A stretch of 64,000 bases of DNA, taken from assembly GCF_011617245.1 (NCBI RefSeq), contig NZ_CP050152.1, positions 2,966,503 to 3,030,502 on the forward strand. The letters are read 5' to 3'. The notes below the pieces were generated by a model. It searched no databases and was not told the origin of the DNA. It saw nothing but the letters and a program-made list of their open reading frames with translations. The translations under genes were made by a program, and so were the position numbers. The stretch comes from Brevibacterium atlanticum. Its GTDB lineage: Bacteria > Actinomycetota > Actinomycetes > Actinomycetales > Brevibacteriaceae. This document shows positions 63,342 through 64,000 of the stretch, piece after piece (position 1 is the first letter of the stretch; each line of letters begins with the position of its first letter).

Positions 63342-64000
63342 TTATTTCGGCGTGCTTTCGGACTCGACGGTCAGGGAGCCGTCGATGATCTGCTTCTTGA
63401 GATCCTCGACCTTCTTCTTCACGTCTTCGGGAACCTCGTCGTCGAAGTCGTGGTACGGGGCCAGTCCCACACCTTCGTTCTCAAGGGTGCCGATGTAGGG
63501 CTCGTTGGTGAACTTGTCCTCGGTGCCCTCCTTGATGGTGTCCTCGACCGCGTTCGCGATCTCCTTGACCACCGAGGTGAGGATGATGTCGCCGTACTCG
63601 GTCGACTCGTAGCCGTCCGAGTCGACCCACACGAGCTTGGTGTCCCCGGCGTCCTTCGCGGCAGCGGCGGCACCGAGGCCGACGGGACCGGCGACGGGCA
63701 TGATGACGTCAGCACCCTGGGAGATGAGCTGCTTGGTCAGCTCCTGGCCCTGGCCCTGGTTCTCGAAGTCACCGGAGAACGAGCCGTCCTGCTTGTCCTT
63801 GTTCCAGCCGAGCAGCTTGACGTCCTTCTTGTTGTCCTTGTTGTACTTCTCCACACCATCGGCGAAGCCGTCCATGAAGATCGTCACCGACGGGATCTGA
63901 ATGCCGCCGAACGTACCGACCTTGCCGGATTTCGAGGTCGCCGCGGCGACATAGCCTGCGAGGTAGGCCGCCTCTGCGGTGTTGAAGACGACAGGCTTGG
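63342..64000 (-). CDS. BMP-family nucleoside-binding lipoprotein (5' end outside window)
   Basis: The visible 218 residues are the C-terminal two thirds of a PnrA/BmpA-type substrate-binding protein. Family segments are FNTAEAAYLAGYVAAATSKSGKVGTFGG (residues split by the domain hinge), FMDGFADGVEKYN, GADVIMPVAGPVGLGAA and WVDSDGYE. The signal peptide and lipobox lie beyond the window end. It is the first visible gene of the importer operon. A leading tail SLTVESESTPK ends the protein. Confidence 0.9.
   Translation of the reverse strand, partial: KPVVFNTAEAAYLAGYVAAATSKSGKVGTFGGIQIPSVTIFMDGFADGVEKYNKDNKKDVKLLGWNKDKQDGSFSGDFENQGQGQELTKQLISQGADVIMPVAGPVGLGAAAAAKDAGDTKLVWVDSDGYESTEYGDIILTSVVKEIANAVEDTIKEGTEDKFTNEPYIGTLENEGVGLAPYHDFDDEVPEDVKKKVEDLKKQIIDGSLTVESESTPK

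Overview
The window is GC-rich, gene-dense chromosomal DNA of an actinobacterium. Gene content and order support this: class Ib nrdHIEF, prfB-ftsE-ftsX-M23-smpB-ssrA, a tad pilus locus, the FtsK/EccC ATPase architecture, frequent leaderless-looking starts, and a tmRNA tag AKSNNRTDFALAA. A Micrococcales member close to Brevibacterium is my best guess; this is inference from general gene order, not a database match.

Layout. 1-2.3 kb: end of sdhA and sdhB. 2.6-7.1 kb: a D-Ala-D-Ala carboxypeptidase, a 55-residue orphan protein and a YdeP/FdhF-like molybdopterin oxidoreductase. 7.28-13.06 kb: a degraded integrative island bounded by 14-bp direct repeats that copy the 3' end of nrdF. It holds an MFS exporter with its MerR regulator, a SpoIIM-like membrane protein, a CPBP protease with a small membrane partner, a second MerR gene, and remnants of an SDR gene and of a tyrosine integrase. 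13.0-17.1 kb: nrdHIEF behind two NrdR boxes. 17.5-22.9 kb: a MoxR / DUF58 / VWA / VWA / TPR cluster. 22.9-24.0 kb: a HisC/Pat-type aminotransferase. 24.0-31.9 kb: a catabolic cluster with a PucR regulator, an agmatinase-like ureohydrolase, two different ThDP enzymes and an SSS symporter. 32-36.3 kb: DUF418 protein, a NarL-type two-component pair, a small protein whose only plausible start codon is ATA, and a DUF1254/DUF1214 protein. 36.5-43.3 kb: tmRNA, smpB, an IS110-family element, an FtsEX-linked M23 peptidase, ftsX, ftsE and prfB. 43.8-52.6 kb: tad pilus genes and a very large FtsK/EccC-like ATPase. 52.6-64.0 kb: a GNAT protein and a nucleoside salvage and uptake set (punA, phosphosugar mutase, deoC, deoA, cdd, two permeases, ABC ATPase, BMP lipoprotein).

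The most striking observation concerns the IS110-family insertion (about 37817-39201). It sits exactly at the edge of a palindromic repeat that occurs three times in the window. The untranslated 300 bases upstream of its recombinase fold into two loops. The first loop carries guide-like segments matching both halves of the repeat target. The second carries segments matching both ends of the element. This is the architecture of an IS110 bridge RNA programmed to a chromosomal REP-like repeat, and it can be read directly from the sequence.

Other points of interest are the island at nrdF with its integrase relic, a 23-bp duplicate of the tmRNA 3' end next to smpB, the unassigned ureohydrolase/ThDP/SSS pathway with a structured leader on its last gene, and the AUA-start gene. 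Coordinates of starts were chosen from ribosome-binding sites and overlaps where possible; uncertain ones are flagged.
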